13,849 nucleotides of DNA from JBPCPM01 sp050999155 (lineage in GTDB: Bacteria; Actinomycetota; Thermoleophilia; Solirubrobacterales; 70-9). The notes below the pieces were generated by a model. That model saw only the letters and a program-made list of their open reading frames with translations, did no database searches and had not been told where the DNA came from. Within the stretch, counting starts at the first letter, position 1. Each line of letters starts with the position of its first letter. The stretch spans positions 1-13,849 of the forward strand of contig JBPCPM010000110.1 in NCBI GenBank assembly GCA_050999155.1, read 5' to 3'. Made by a program: the position numbers and the translations under genes. Positions 1 through 6,538 of this stretch are shown here, one piece after another.

Positions 1-1
1 C

Positions 2-682
2 CTGCTCACCCACATCCACCTGGACCATGCCGGCGTGACCGGGGCCCTGGTCGAGCGGTTCCCCGGGCTCGAAGTGTGCGTCCACGAGCGCGGCGCGCCG
101 CACGTCATCGACCCGAGCAAGCTCGTGCGCAGCGCCGAGCGCCTGTACGGCGAGGACATGCAGCGGCTGTGGGGCCGGATCGTCCCGGTGCCTGAGGCCA
201 ACGTCCGGGTGCTGGGTGGGGGAGAGGTGCTCGACGGGGACATCGAGGTCGCCTACACGCCAGGCCACGCCTCCCACCACGTGAACTACTTCGCCGGTGA
301 GGTGGCGTTCGCCGGCGACGTGGCCGGCGTAAGGATCCCGCCGTCGGCCTACGTGATGCCGCCGACCCCTCCGCCGGACATCGATCTCGAGCGGTGGCGC
401 GAATCCCTCGATCTGCTCGAAGCCCGCGCGCCGCGGCGGATCGCCATCACCCACTTCGGCTCGGTCGACGACGATATCGGCGCGCACCTGGCCGCCCTGC
501 GCGAGCGGATGGACGCCTGGGAATCAGAGGCGCAGGCCCTCGACGCCGAGGCCTTTGAGCAGGCCCGGTTCGAGGAGTTCGACCGCGAAGCCCCCGAGGT
601 GGCCGAGGTCCTGGCCCAGGCGAGCCCGCCGTACACGCTCTACGGAGGACTGGCGCGGTACCTCGACAAGCGCGAGGGCTGA
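2..682 (+). CDS. MBL-fold metallo-hydrolase (5'-truncated by window edge)
   Basis: The reading frame is open from base 2, so the gene begins before the window; the GTG at 35 is internal, not the start. The zinc-binding signature THIHLDHAG is encoded at 8-34, giving the HxHxDH triad of the metallo-beta-lactamase superfamily. Further expected ligands follow in order: the His in TPGHASHH (about 256-280), the Asp in AGDVAG (about 316-333) and a late His in ITHFG (about 445-460). Family members are metal-dependent hydrolases of small thioesters, lactones or phosphoesters. The C-terminal 80 residues are acidic and helical and may form a cap. The substrate cannot be read from this sequence. clpS starts 42 bp downstream on the same strand. 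Confident as to fold, not as to reaction. Confidence 0.9.
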   Translation: MLTHIHLDHAGVTGALVERFPGLEVCVHERGAPHVIDPSKLVRSAERLYGEDMQRLWGRIVPVPEANVRVLGGGEVLDGDIEVAYTPGHASHHVNYFAGEVAFAGDVAGVRIPPSAYVMPPTPPPDIDLERWRESLDLLEARAPRRIAITHFGSVDDDIGAHLAALRERMDAWESEAQALDAEAFEQARFEEFDREAPEVAEVLAQASPPYTLYGGLARYLDKREG

Positions 683-724
683 CGGGCTCGCCGGCCGCCC
701 GGCGATGCGCGATCATCTGGGCTC

Positions 725-1048
725 GTGGTCGCGACGACGCAGAGCTCCATCACCCTCGACCCTCCGGACACCCAGGAGCGCGAGCGGGGCACGGGTCCCG
801 GATCGGGGCTGGGGGGCAGCTGGAACGTGATCGTCCTCAACGACGACCACAACACGTTTGAGGGCGTCGCCCGCGCCCTCTCCCGGACGCTCCCGGGCGT
901 CACCTACGAGCAGGGCATGGGCTTCGCCAACACCATCCACAACACGGGCCGCGCCATCGTCTGGACGGGCCCCAATGAGCCCGCCGAGCACTACCGGGAA
1001 CAGCTCAAGGCCGCAGGCCTGACGATGGCGCCCCTCGAACAGCACTGA
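725..1048 (+). CDS. clpS: ATP-dependent Clp protease adaptor ClpS
   Basis: A 107-residue protein. Residues 33-107 match the ClpS core: WNVIVLNDDHNTFEGVARAL (33-52) carries the Asn-Asp-Asp triad (39-41) that binds the alpha-amino group of N-degron substrates, and TIHNTGRAIVWTG (70-82) carries the conserved pocket His (72). ClpS docks on the N domain of a Clp unfoldase (ClpA or ClpC) and delivers proteins with bulky hydrophobic N-terminal residues to ClpP. The first 32 residues are polar and Gly/Pro-rich; such flexible N-terminal extensions take part in delivery in known ClpS proteins. The start is GTG with no Shine-Dalgarno; a GATCAT hexamer at 711-716 lies 8 nt upstream. No clp unfoldase gene is in the window. 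The gene ends in front of a long inverted repeat. Confidence 0.95.
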   Translation: MVATTQSSITLDPPDTQERERGTGPGSGLGGSWNVIVLNDDHNTFEGVARALSRTLPGVTYEQGMGFANTIHNTGRAIVWTGPNEPAEHYREQLKAAGLTMAPLEQH

Positions 1049-1054
1049 CCGGGT

Positions 1055-1097
1055 GAGGTCCTGATTTCCCGGTCATAGGCCGAGAAATCAGGACCTC
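1055..1097. terminator. Perfect 14-bp inverted repeat between convergent genes
   Basis: GAGGTCCTGATTTC at 1055-1068 is exactly reverse-complementary to 1084-1097, with a 15-nt loop. It lies 6 nt after the clpS stop and 18 nt from the stop of the convergent 107-aa gene, so it most likely ends transcription from both sides. It has no T-run, so it is not a classical intrinsic terminator on sequence alone. A dyad protein-binding site is the alternative. Confidence 0.6.
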
Positions 1098-1115
1098 GAC
1101 GCCGGCGTTGCGGCG

Positions 1116-1439
1116 TCAGCCCGACGTGTCGATCATCGCCGACGCCTCGTTGGCGCCCACGATGAGATGCCACTCGGGCAACACCGGCTTGTGGTACCAG
1201 CTCATCGCCCGCTCGCGGGCTTCCATGATCTCGGTGCCGTGCCAGTAGTCGTAGAAGTCGTCCTTGTCGTCCCACACGGAGGTCTGGCGGAAGTGCAGCG
1301 TGTCGTCGCCGTTGCGCGTGAGGCTCCACCCGCGGGCGCCGAACGCCATCACGCGCTCGGCGACCGGGGTCCAGGTATCGATGAACTGATCGGTCCGGAA
1401 CGGCACGACGTGCCAGTCGATGACGTTGACGTAGCGCAT
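1116..1439 (-). CDS. Small unknown protein, possible dimeric alpha/beta-barrel (ABM-like) fold
   Basis: A 107-residue protein starting at ATG 1439. I do not recognise a named family. It is rich in aromatic residues (Trp and Tyr in IDWHVVPF, DYWHGTEIMEARERAMSWYH and PEWHLIVG), and the order beta strand, helix, paired strands, helix and final strand is reminiscent of the dimeric alpha/beta-barrel (antibiotic-biosynthesis monooxygenase-like) fold. That fold call is inference from the pattern only. The crotonyl-CoA carboxylase/reductase gene ends 22 bp upstream on the same strand, so the two are probably co-transcribed and this protein may act in the same acyl-CoA pathway. It has no signal peptide or membrane segment, so it should be cytoplasmic. 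Confidence 0.7.
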   Translation of the reverse strand: MRYVNVIDWHVVPFRTDQFIDTWTPVAERVMAFGARGWSLTRNGDDTLHFRQTSVWDDKDDFYDYWHGTEIMEARERAMSWYHKPVLPEWHLIVGANEASAMIDTSG

Positions 1440-1461
1440 GGCAGGCGGCGATCCTATCCGT

Positions 1462-2718
1462 TCAGCCGCCGACCTCGGCGCGGATCGCGCCGGGACCGTC
1501 GACGTCCTGGCCCTGCTTCTCGTCGGTGGCGCCGACCTTGACCGTGATCTTGCCCGCGTGCTTGTTGTCGGCCATCAGCTGGTGGGCGTCGGCGACCTCG
1601 TCGAACTCCATGGTCTTCCACAGCACCGGCTGGATCTTGCCCTCTGCCATCAGCTCGTTGGCCCGCATGCACTGGTACGCGTTGGCGAAGTGCGAGCCGA
1701 TGATCTGCTTCTGGCGCATCCACAGGTAGCGGACGTCGAAATCGAGGTTGAACCCCGAGGTGGCGCCGCAGATCACGACCTTGCCGAACGGCTTGACCGT
1801 GAACACCGAGGTCGGGAAGGTCGCCTTGCCGACGTGCTCGAAGACGATGTCGGGAGCGTCGCCGAGGATCTCCTTGACGCGCTTGGCGAACCCGCGGGAT
1901 TCCTTGAAGCGCGCCTTCTCCTCGTCCGGCGTCTCGTCGCCGGTGCGCATCATCCCGGCGAACTCCGTGCGGTCGATGTAGCCGACTCCGCCGAGCTGCT
2001 CGACCAGCTTGCCCTTCTCGTCGTTGGAGACCACGCCGACAGCGTTGGCGCCGGCGGCGGCGCACAGCTGGGTGGCGAAGACGCCGAGCCCGCCGGCCGC
2101 GCCCCAGATCAGGACGTTGTCGCCCGCCTGGATGTTGCAGCGGTCGATCAGCATCCGGTACGCGGTGAAGTACGTCAGCCCGTAGGCGGAGCAGTCGGTC
2201 CACGAGAGGTTCTTCGGCTTGGGGAGCAGCTGCTGGGCCTGGACCTTGGTGAACTGGGCGAAGGATCCCCACGTGGTCTCATAGCCCCAGATCTGCTGGC
2301 TGGGGGCGGCGAGGGGATCGAGGCCGTGGACCTCGACGTCCTCGTAGGAGGCCTGGTTGCAGTGCAACACGACCTCGTCGCCCGGCTGCCAGCGGGTGAC
2401 GCCGGCGCCGACCTTCCACACGATGCCCGAGCCGTCGGAGCCGCCGATGTGGTGGCCGTACTCGGGGTGGTCGGCGTACTTGAACACCGACACGGGCTTG
2501 CCCTGGGCGGCCCACACGTTGTTGTAGTTGACGCCTGCGGCCATGACGCGGACGATGACCTCGAAGGGTCCGGGCTCGGGAACCTCGATCTCCTCGACCT
2601 GGAAGGCGTCGCGCGGCTCGCCCTCGCGCTCCTCGCGGATGACCCAGGCGGCCATCGTGTCGGGCAGCGTCCCGGGCTCGGTGTCGACCTCGGAGATCTG
2701 GGAAGTGTCTACGGCCAC
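1462..2718 (-). CDS. ccr: Crotonyl-CoA carboxylase/reductase (enoyl-CoA carboxylase/reductase family)
   Basis: A 418-residue medium-chain dehydrogenase/reductase. The family converts crotonyl-CoA, NADPH and CO2 to ethylmalonyl-CoA in the ethylmalonyl-CoA pathway of acetate assimilation or in extender-unit supply for polyketides. Supporting segments: the N-terminal MAAGVNYNNVW (59-69), WGYET (144-148), the Rossmann motif LIWGAAGGLG (203-212), DIVFEHVG (290-297), YLWMRQKQIIGSHFAN (331-346) and KHAGKITV (386-393). By recalled alignment to Streptomyces Ccr, Asn66, Tyr146, Glu147 and His343 fall at the four CO2-pocket positions (Asn81, Phe170, Glu171 and His365 in Kitasatospora numbering), so Phe is replaced by Tyr. 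I chose GTG 2718 over the longer frame to 2781 because AAAGGA (2733-2728) lies 9 nt upstream and the extra 21 residues are Arg/Pro-rich and unlike the family. A related enoyl-CoA reductase specificity is possible. Confidence 0.88.
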   Translation of the reverse strand: MAVDTSQISEVDTEPGTLPDTMAAWVIREEREGEPRDAFQVEEIEVPEPGPFEVIVRVMAAGVNYNNVWAAQGKPVSVFKYADHPEYGHHIGGSDGSGIVWKVGAGVTRWQPGDEVVLHCNQASYEDVEVHGLDPLAAPSQQIWGYETTWGSFAQFTKVQAQQLLPKPKNLSWTDCSAYGLTYFTAYRMLIDRCNIQAGDNVLIWGAAGGLGVFATQLCAAAGANAVGVVSNDEKGKLVEQLGGVGYIDRTEFAGMMRTGDETPDEEKARFKESRGFAKRVKEILGDAPDIVFEHVGKATFPTSVFTVKPFGKVVICGATSGFNLDFDVRYLWMRQKQIIGSHFANAYQCMRANELMAEGKIQPVLWKTMEFDEVADAHQLMADNKHAGKITVKVGATDEKQGQDVDGPGAIRAEVGG

Positions 2719-2727
2719 GGTGTCTCG

Positions 2728-2733
2728 TCCTTT
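2728..2733 (-). promoter_or_regulatory. Ribosome-binding site of ccr
   Basis: AAAGGA read on the minus strand, 9 nt before the GTG at 2718. It decides the start of the carboxylase/reductase gene. Confidence 0.65.
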
Positions 2734-2755
2734 ACGTCGGGGTCGCGGGGCACGG

Positions 2756-2790
2756 GGCGGCGACGGTCGCCGCCTGCGCACCGTCGTGCG
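2756..2790. promoter_or_regulatory. Two adjacent hairpins upstream of ccr
   Basis: Two perfect dyads lie 2 bp apart. GGCGGCGAC (2756-2764) pairs with GTCGCCGCC (2766-2774) around a single central G; in RNA this is an 8-bp stem with a 3-nt loop. CGCAC (2777-2781) pairs with GTGCG (2786-2790). They sit between the ABC permease stop (2840) and the ccr start (2718). They could end the ABC operon transcript (no T-run follows), lie in the ccr 5' leader, or be operator sites. A possible ccr -10 (TACGAT, 2803-2798) lies upstream, which would place the hairpins in the leader. Confidence 0.45.
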
Positions 2791-2839
2791 GGTTCAGATC
2801 GTAGCCGTCGCGCCCCGATCCGCGCCTGCTGGGCCGAGG

Positions 2840-3700
2840 TCACAGATCGCTACGGCGCAGGAACCTGGATGCGAGAGCCAGCACGGCCGCGATGTAGACG
2901 ACGGCCCACACCCCGAGCTCTGGTCCTGCACTCTGCGGCCCGCCGAACGGGCCGAGGCTCAGGGCGAGGCCGGTGAGCCCGCCGGTGTCCGCGGTCAGGG
3001 CTGAGAGGGCCGCCTGGTAGAGCGCCTCGAAGGGCAACGCCCAGGCGACCACCTCACCGGCCCGCTCCAGGCGGTCGATGTTCAGGCCCTGGCCGATCTG
3101 GCCCAGCAGCCCAGCGGTCAGCCCGGCCCCGTAGACCATGAGCACGGCGATCCCCGTCGCCGAGGCTCGCAGCCAGACCGACAGGGACACCGAGAGGGCT
3201 GCGAGGACCGCGACGGCGCCCACCAGCGCGAGCCCGGCCAGGATCGGGCGGTCGGGGACCCAGCCGCCCAGGGCCCACGTCAACACGGTGATCGAGGCGA
3301 ACAGGGTCAGGACGTAGGCGCCGCCGACGATCGTCGCGGCCAGCCAGGGTGCGATCAGCAGCGCGGACCGGGGGACGGGCCGGACCGCGATCGGGGCCAG
3401 CAGGCCGGCGTCGGCGTGCCCGCGAATCGCGCCCATGGTCATGAAGGTCACGAGCACTGCCGCGAGGAACAGGGTCGCGAACATGGCGAGCCCGGTCATC
3501 GTCGCCCCGACGATCGTGCGCTCCTCGATCAGCGCGACCGCGTCGAGGACGCTGACCTCCTCGAAGGCGAGGTTGGCCGCGAGCCCGTACAGGACCACGA
3601 ACAGCACGCTCAGGGCGCCGACCACTGCGAACACGCGACGGCGGATCCCTTCCGCGAAGGCGAGCCGGACCAGCGTTCCCAGGATCTCGCGGTCAGCCAT
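2840..3700 (-). CDS. ABC-2 type transporter permease
   Basis: A 286-residue integral membrane protein with about six hydrophobic segments, near residues 24-42, 68-90, 115-140, 153-176, 181-201 and 262-279, with a short cytoplasmic N terminus and an Arg-rich end (RFLRRSDL). This matches ABC-2 export permeases that work with CcmA/NatA-type ATPases. The stretch MGAIRGHADAGLLAPIAVRPVPRSA, split by the end of segment 2, resembles the coupling region of these permeases. I chose ATG 3700 because ATGGCTGA there overlaps the ATPase stop by 8 nt, a usual sign of translational coupling; GTG 3724 would add eight residues. The exported substrate is unknown, and no accessory gene identifies it. Confidence 0.88.
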   Translation of the reverse strand: MADREILGTLVRLAFAEGIRRRVFAVVGALSVLFVVLYGLAANLAFEEVSVLDAVALIEERTIVGATMTGLAMFATLFLAAVLVTFMTMGAIRGHADAGLLAPIAVRPVPRSALLIAPWLAATIVGGAYVLTLFASITVLTWALGGWVPDRPILAGLALVGAVAVLAALSVSLSVWLRASATGIAVLMVYGAGLTAGLLGQIGQGLNIDRLERAGEVVAWALPFEALYQAALSALTADTGGLTGLALSLGPFGGPQSAGPELGVWAVVYIAAVLALASRFLRRSDL

Positions 3701-4556
3701 CGGGGTGCTGCCGGGCGTCGGCACTCGGTGCGATCAGGGACAGGTAGGCGTCCTCGAGCGAGGAGCGGACCGCGGTGACCCCGTAGATCTGCTCGCCCTC
3801 GGCCACCAGCCGGGCCACCAGCGCCGGGATCTCGTCCCGGCTGGTGCCCGGGAACAGCCGCTCGCCCGAGCCCGTGGCCACGGCCACGCCCTCGGGTCGG
3901 GTCAACTCCTGGGGGGAGCCCTCGGCGACGAGCGTGCCGCCGGCGATGATGGCGACGCGGTCGCAGACCAGCTCGACCTCGCCGAGCAGGTGCGAGCTCA
4001 GCAGGACCGCGATGCCCCGGCGCCTGACCTCGAGCAACAGGTCGCGGACGTCGCGGCGCCCCTCGGGGTCCAGCGCGCTCGTGGGCTCGTCGAGCAGCAG
4101 CAGCTGCGGCTCGCCGATCAGCGCCTGCGCCAGCCCGAGCCGCTGCTGCATGCCCTTCGACATCGCACCGGTCCGCCGGTCGGCAGCCGTCGAGAGGCCG
4201 ACGAGCTCCAGGAGGCGCGCCCGCTCCTGCGCGCCGCCGGTCGAGCCGGCGAGCCGCTGGTGGGTGCGCAGCAGCTCGGTCGCCGTCTGCCATTCGGGGA
4301 ACCGGAAGAGCTCTGCGAGATAGCCCAGGTCGGCGCGCGTCGACGGCTCCTGCGCGGGCCGACCTGCGATCTGGACGGCACCGCTCGTGGGGCGCGAGAG
4401 ACCGCAGGCGATCCGCACCATCGTCGATTTCCCCGCGCCGTTGGGTCCGAGGAGCCCGACGAGCTCGCCGGGTGCGACCTCGAGATCCACCCCGGCCAGT
4501 GCGACCGTGCGCCCGTAGTGCTTGGTGAGATCGCGGACGGAGAGCGCGGGCGCCAC
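3693..4556 (-). CDS. ABC transporter ATP-binding protein (ABC-2 exporter type)
   Basis: A 287-residue nucleotide-binding subunit. Walker A is GPNGAGKST (37-45), the signature is MSKGMQQRL (132-140, the KGM variant usual in ABC-2 exporter ATPases rather than LSGGQ), Walker B and the catalytic Glu lie in LLLLDEPTSALDP (152-164), and the switch His is 189 in SSHLLGEVE. The Q-loop region reads YLAELFRFPEW (79-89), with Glu in place of Gln as is common in this subfamily. A C-terminal extension (about 225-287) has the weak beta fold often found there. GTG 4556 is preceded at 6 nt by GATACT and by no Shine-Dalgarno. Together with the overlapping permease gene it forms a two-gene export system, substrate unknown. 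Confidence 0.93.
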   Translation of the reverse strand: MAPALSVRDLTKHYGRTVALAGVDLEVAPGELVGLLGPNGAGKSTMVRIACGLSRPTSGAVQIAGRPAQEPSTRADLGYLAELFRFPEWQTATELLRTHQRLAGSTGGAQERARLLELVGLSTAADRRTGAMSKGMQQRLGLAQALIGEPQLLLLDEPTSALDPEGRRDVRDLLLEVRRRGIAVLLSSHLLGEVELVCDRVAIIAGGTLVAEGSPQELTRPEGVAVATGSGERLFPGTSRDEIPALVARLVAEGEQIYGVTAVRSSLEDAYLSLIAPSADARQHPDG

Positions 4557-4572
4557 GCGGCCAGTATCGCGG

Positions 4573-4589
4573 GCGGGCGGGTCGCCCGC
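4573..4589. promoter_or_regulatory. Dyad in divergent promoter region
   Basis: GCGGGCG (4573-4579), a 3-nt loop and CGCCCGC (4583-4589) form a perfect 7-bp dyad in the 87-bp gap between the divergent ABC ATPase and nuclease-like genes. It may be an operator shared by both promoters; in such GC-rich sequence it could also be chance. Confidence 0.3.
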
Positions 4590-4643
4590 GGGTCGCTCGT
4601 TCGTCAGGTTTCCGTCCGGGTCACGACCTATCGTTACAGGGCT

Positions 4644-6011
4644 ATGGAAGCAGCACAACACTTCACCCAGACCGAGATGGAGACCGGCGCCACCGTGCGC
4701 GCGATCGGCGACCGCCTGGTCATTGAGCAGCTCGTCATCGAGGACGAGCGCGCCGCCCAGCTGGTCCGCGACCGCTCGGAAGCCGGCCGCGACCCCTCGG
4801 ACACCGTCCGCGACGCCGTCGAGATCGGCGCCCGGGTCCTCGAGCGGGAGGGCATGGCCTCCGAGGTCGACTACGTGCGCGGTGAGTTCGAGCGCACCGC
4901 CGGTCAGGTCCGGGAGCTGTTCGTCACCCAGGCCCGCGAGGTCAACGACCGCCTCGACGAGGCGCTTTCCAAGGCCTTCGACGCTGAGGGCGGCTCGCTG
5001 GTCACCGCGCTCGACAGCCACGCCGACGCGCTGACGGACGAGCTGACCCGGGCCTTCGGCGAGGAGAGCTCCGGCGCCGTCCAGCACAAGATCCGCGAGC
5101 ACGTGGCCAAGACGCTGGAGGAGCGCAACCGCGACCTGGTCCGGCACCTGTCCTCCGAGGACGGGGCCAACCCCCTGGCCGACTTCAAGAGCGCCGTCGT
5201 CCGGCAGGTCACCGAGACCTCGCGCCAGACCGACCAGCGCATGCAGGCAGTCCTCAAGGAACAGGCCGAGCTCAAGGAACAGCTCGCGCGCCTGACCGAG
5301 CACGAAGAAGGCCAGCGCCAGGTCGCCGCGGCCGAGGAGGCGGGGACGCGCAAGGGCCTGGACTTCGAGGGGCGCGTGCACGAAGCGCTCGAGACGATCG
5401 CCGACGGCCGCGGGGACTGCGCGCTGCACACCGGCGCGGAAACCGTCGCCGGAGGTGGCAAGAAGGGCGACTCGGTCGTCGAGATCGGCGCCGCCGAGGG
5501 CCAAGCCCAGGCCCGCATCGTCTTCGAGGCCAAGGACCGCACGCTGTCGCGCAACCAGGCCTTCAAGGAGCTCTCCGAGGCGATGGCCCAGCGCCACGCC
5601 GACTACGGGATCCTCGTCGTTGCCGGCGACGAGCATGTGCCCGCCCGCACCGAGGCCCTGACCGAGTACGAGGGCACCAAGCTGATCGTCGCCGTCGACC
5701 GCGACGAGCCCGGCGGCATCGCGCTGGAGGCCGCCTACCGGCTGGCTCGGGCTCGGGTCCTGATGGCCCGCGACCGCAGCCTCGACGTGGACGCGGCCGG
5801 CGTCCGCGACCAGTCCGAGGCCGCCGTGACCGCGCTACGCCAGGCCCAGACGATCAAGCGGGCCCTCACCGAGGCGACCAAGAGCGTCGAGGGCGCGCGC
5901 AGCGGTCTCGAGTCGATGGTCGCTGACGTCCAGGCGCGCCTGGAACGGATCGACGAACTCGTCGCCGCAGCCGATGCTGCGGCTGACGCCTCGGACGCAC
6001 AGCCGTCCTAG
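4644..6011 (+). CDS. Coiled-coil protein with predicted PD-(D/E)XK nuclease-like domain (function unknown)
   Basis: A 455-residue cytoplasmic protein. Residues 1-230 are charged and mostly helical, with heptad-like stretches (for example 195-235, rich in Gln, Glu, Lys and Leu). Residues 236-350 look like a compact nuclease fold: KGLDFEGRVHEAL (237-249, Glu242), GDSVVEIG (275-282, Asp276), RIVFEAKDR (291-299, the E-x-K pair Glu295 and Lys297) and DYGILVV (320-326). The spaced E...D...ExK pattern with a following alternating strand is that of the PD-(D/E)XK superfamily, and the layout resembles DUF2130/RmuC-like coiled-coil nucleases. A second helical region follows (360-445), ending in an Ala/Asp-rich tail. 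I chose ATG 4644 because the open frame upstream of it is antisense to the ABC ATPase. A TATCGT hexamer lies 9 nt upstream. Nuclease activity is inferred, not shown; a structural role is possible. Confidence 0.72.
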   Translation: MEAAQHFTQTEMETGATVRAIGDRLVIEQLVIEDERAAQLVRDRSEAGRDPSDTVRDAVEIGARVLEREGMASEVDYVRGEFERTAGQVRELFVTQAREVNDRLDEALSKAFDAEGGSLVTALDSHADALTDELTRAFGEESSGAVQHKIREHVAKTLEERNRDLVRHLSSEDGANPLADFKSAVVRQVTETSRQTDQRMQAVLKEQAELKEQLARLTEHEEGQRQVAAAEEAGTRKGLDFEGRVHEALETIADGRGDCALHTGAETVAGGGKKGDSVVEIGAAEGQAQARIVFEAKDRTLSRNQAFKELSEAMAQRHADYGILVVAGDEHVPARTEALTEYEGTKLIVAVDRDEPGGIALEAAYRLARARVLMARDRSLDVDAAGVRDQSEAAVTALRQAQTIKRALTEATKSVEGARSGLESMVADVQARLERIDELVAAADAAADASDAQPS

Positions 6012-6458
6012 CTACGGCAGCAGCAGCTCGTCCTTGGCGCTGACCCGGGCGGGGCCGACGGTCAGCTTGGCCGGCGAGGCCGACGAGTCGCCGACGGCCC
6101 TGACGTCGTAGTCGCCGGGCGTGAGATCGATGCGCATGTTGGCGCTACCGCCGTCGGCCTTGATCGGGAAGGTCTTCTCGGTGACCGGTCCGGAGACCTC
6201 GAAGGCCACCTCGGAGGACGACTGGTTGGAGATCGCGATCTCCATGAGGCCGGCTCCGACCTCGGGCGCGGCGAGGCCGCGTTCTCCGGGGGCACCGCCG
6301 CTGGGCGAGATCGAGACCTTGTCGTCGTCGATCTCGGCCGACAGCACCAGGGTCGAGGGCGGGCGGGCCTCGTTGGCGTTGTTGGGCGCCCCGCAGCCGG
6401 CGGCCACGAAGGCAGCCGCCACAGCGACGGCCACGATTCTCGGAACACGAACCCGCAT
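6012..6458 (-). CDS. Small secreted lipoprotein, function unknown
   Basis: A 148-residue protein. The start at ATG 6458 gives a classic lipoprotein signal: Arg-rich head (MRVRVPR), hydrophobic stretch IVAVAVAAAFVA (8-19) and lipobox AAGC with Cys22 as the lipidated residue. Upstream in-frame codons would bury this signal, so they are excluded. After a low-complexity linker, residues 38-148 alternate like a beta-sandwich (TLVLSAEI, LMEIAISNQSSSEVAFEVSG, NMRIDLTPGDYDVRAVG). This suggests an Ig-like or cupredoxin-like domain, but I see no clear metal ligands. A TAGATT hexamer (6471-6466) lies 7 nt before the start. It follows the acyltransferase gene by 80 bp on the same strand. Its stop codon directly abuts that of the convergent nuclease-like gene. 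Confidence 0.8.
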   Translation of the reverse strand: MRVRVPRIVAVAVAAAFVAAGCGAPNNANEARPPSTLVLSAEIDDDKVSISPSGGAPGERGLAAPEVGAGLMEIAISNQSSSEVAFEVSGPVTEKTFPIKADGGSANMRIDLTPGDYDVRAVGDSSASPAKLTVGPARVSAKDELLLP

Positions 6459-6538
6459 CGCGAGAAATCTACCGGACGGCCCGCCACCAACGCGCAGGTT
6501 CCCCCGGACCCCGGGCCCGGGAGTTTCAGCGCGACGCA

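Noticed and set aside
1438..2976. Long plus-strand open frame of about 512 codons
   Set aside because: It is antisense to the carboxylase/reductase gene and is Val/Leu/Asp/Gly-rich low-complexity translation typical of the opposite strand of GC-rich genes.
3435..4643. Upstream extension of the nuclease-like gene by about 400 codons
   Set aside because: The extension lies opposite the ABC ATPase and permease genes and has no domain. ATG 4644 begins the plausible protein.
4557..5636. N-terminal extension of the ABC ATPase gene by 360 codons
   Set aside because: It is antisense to the nuclease-like gene. The ATPase core starts normally at GTG 4556.
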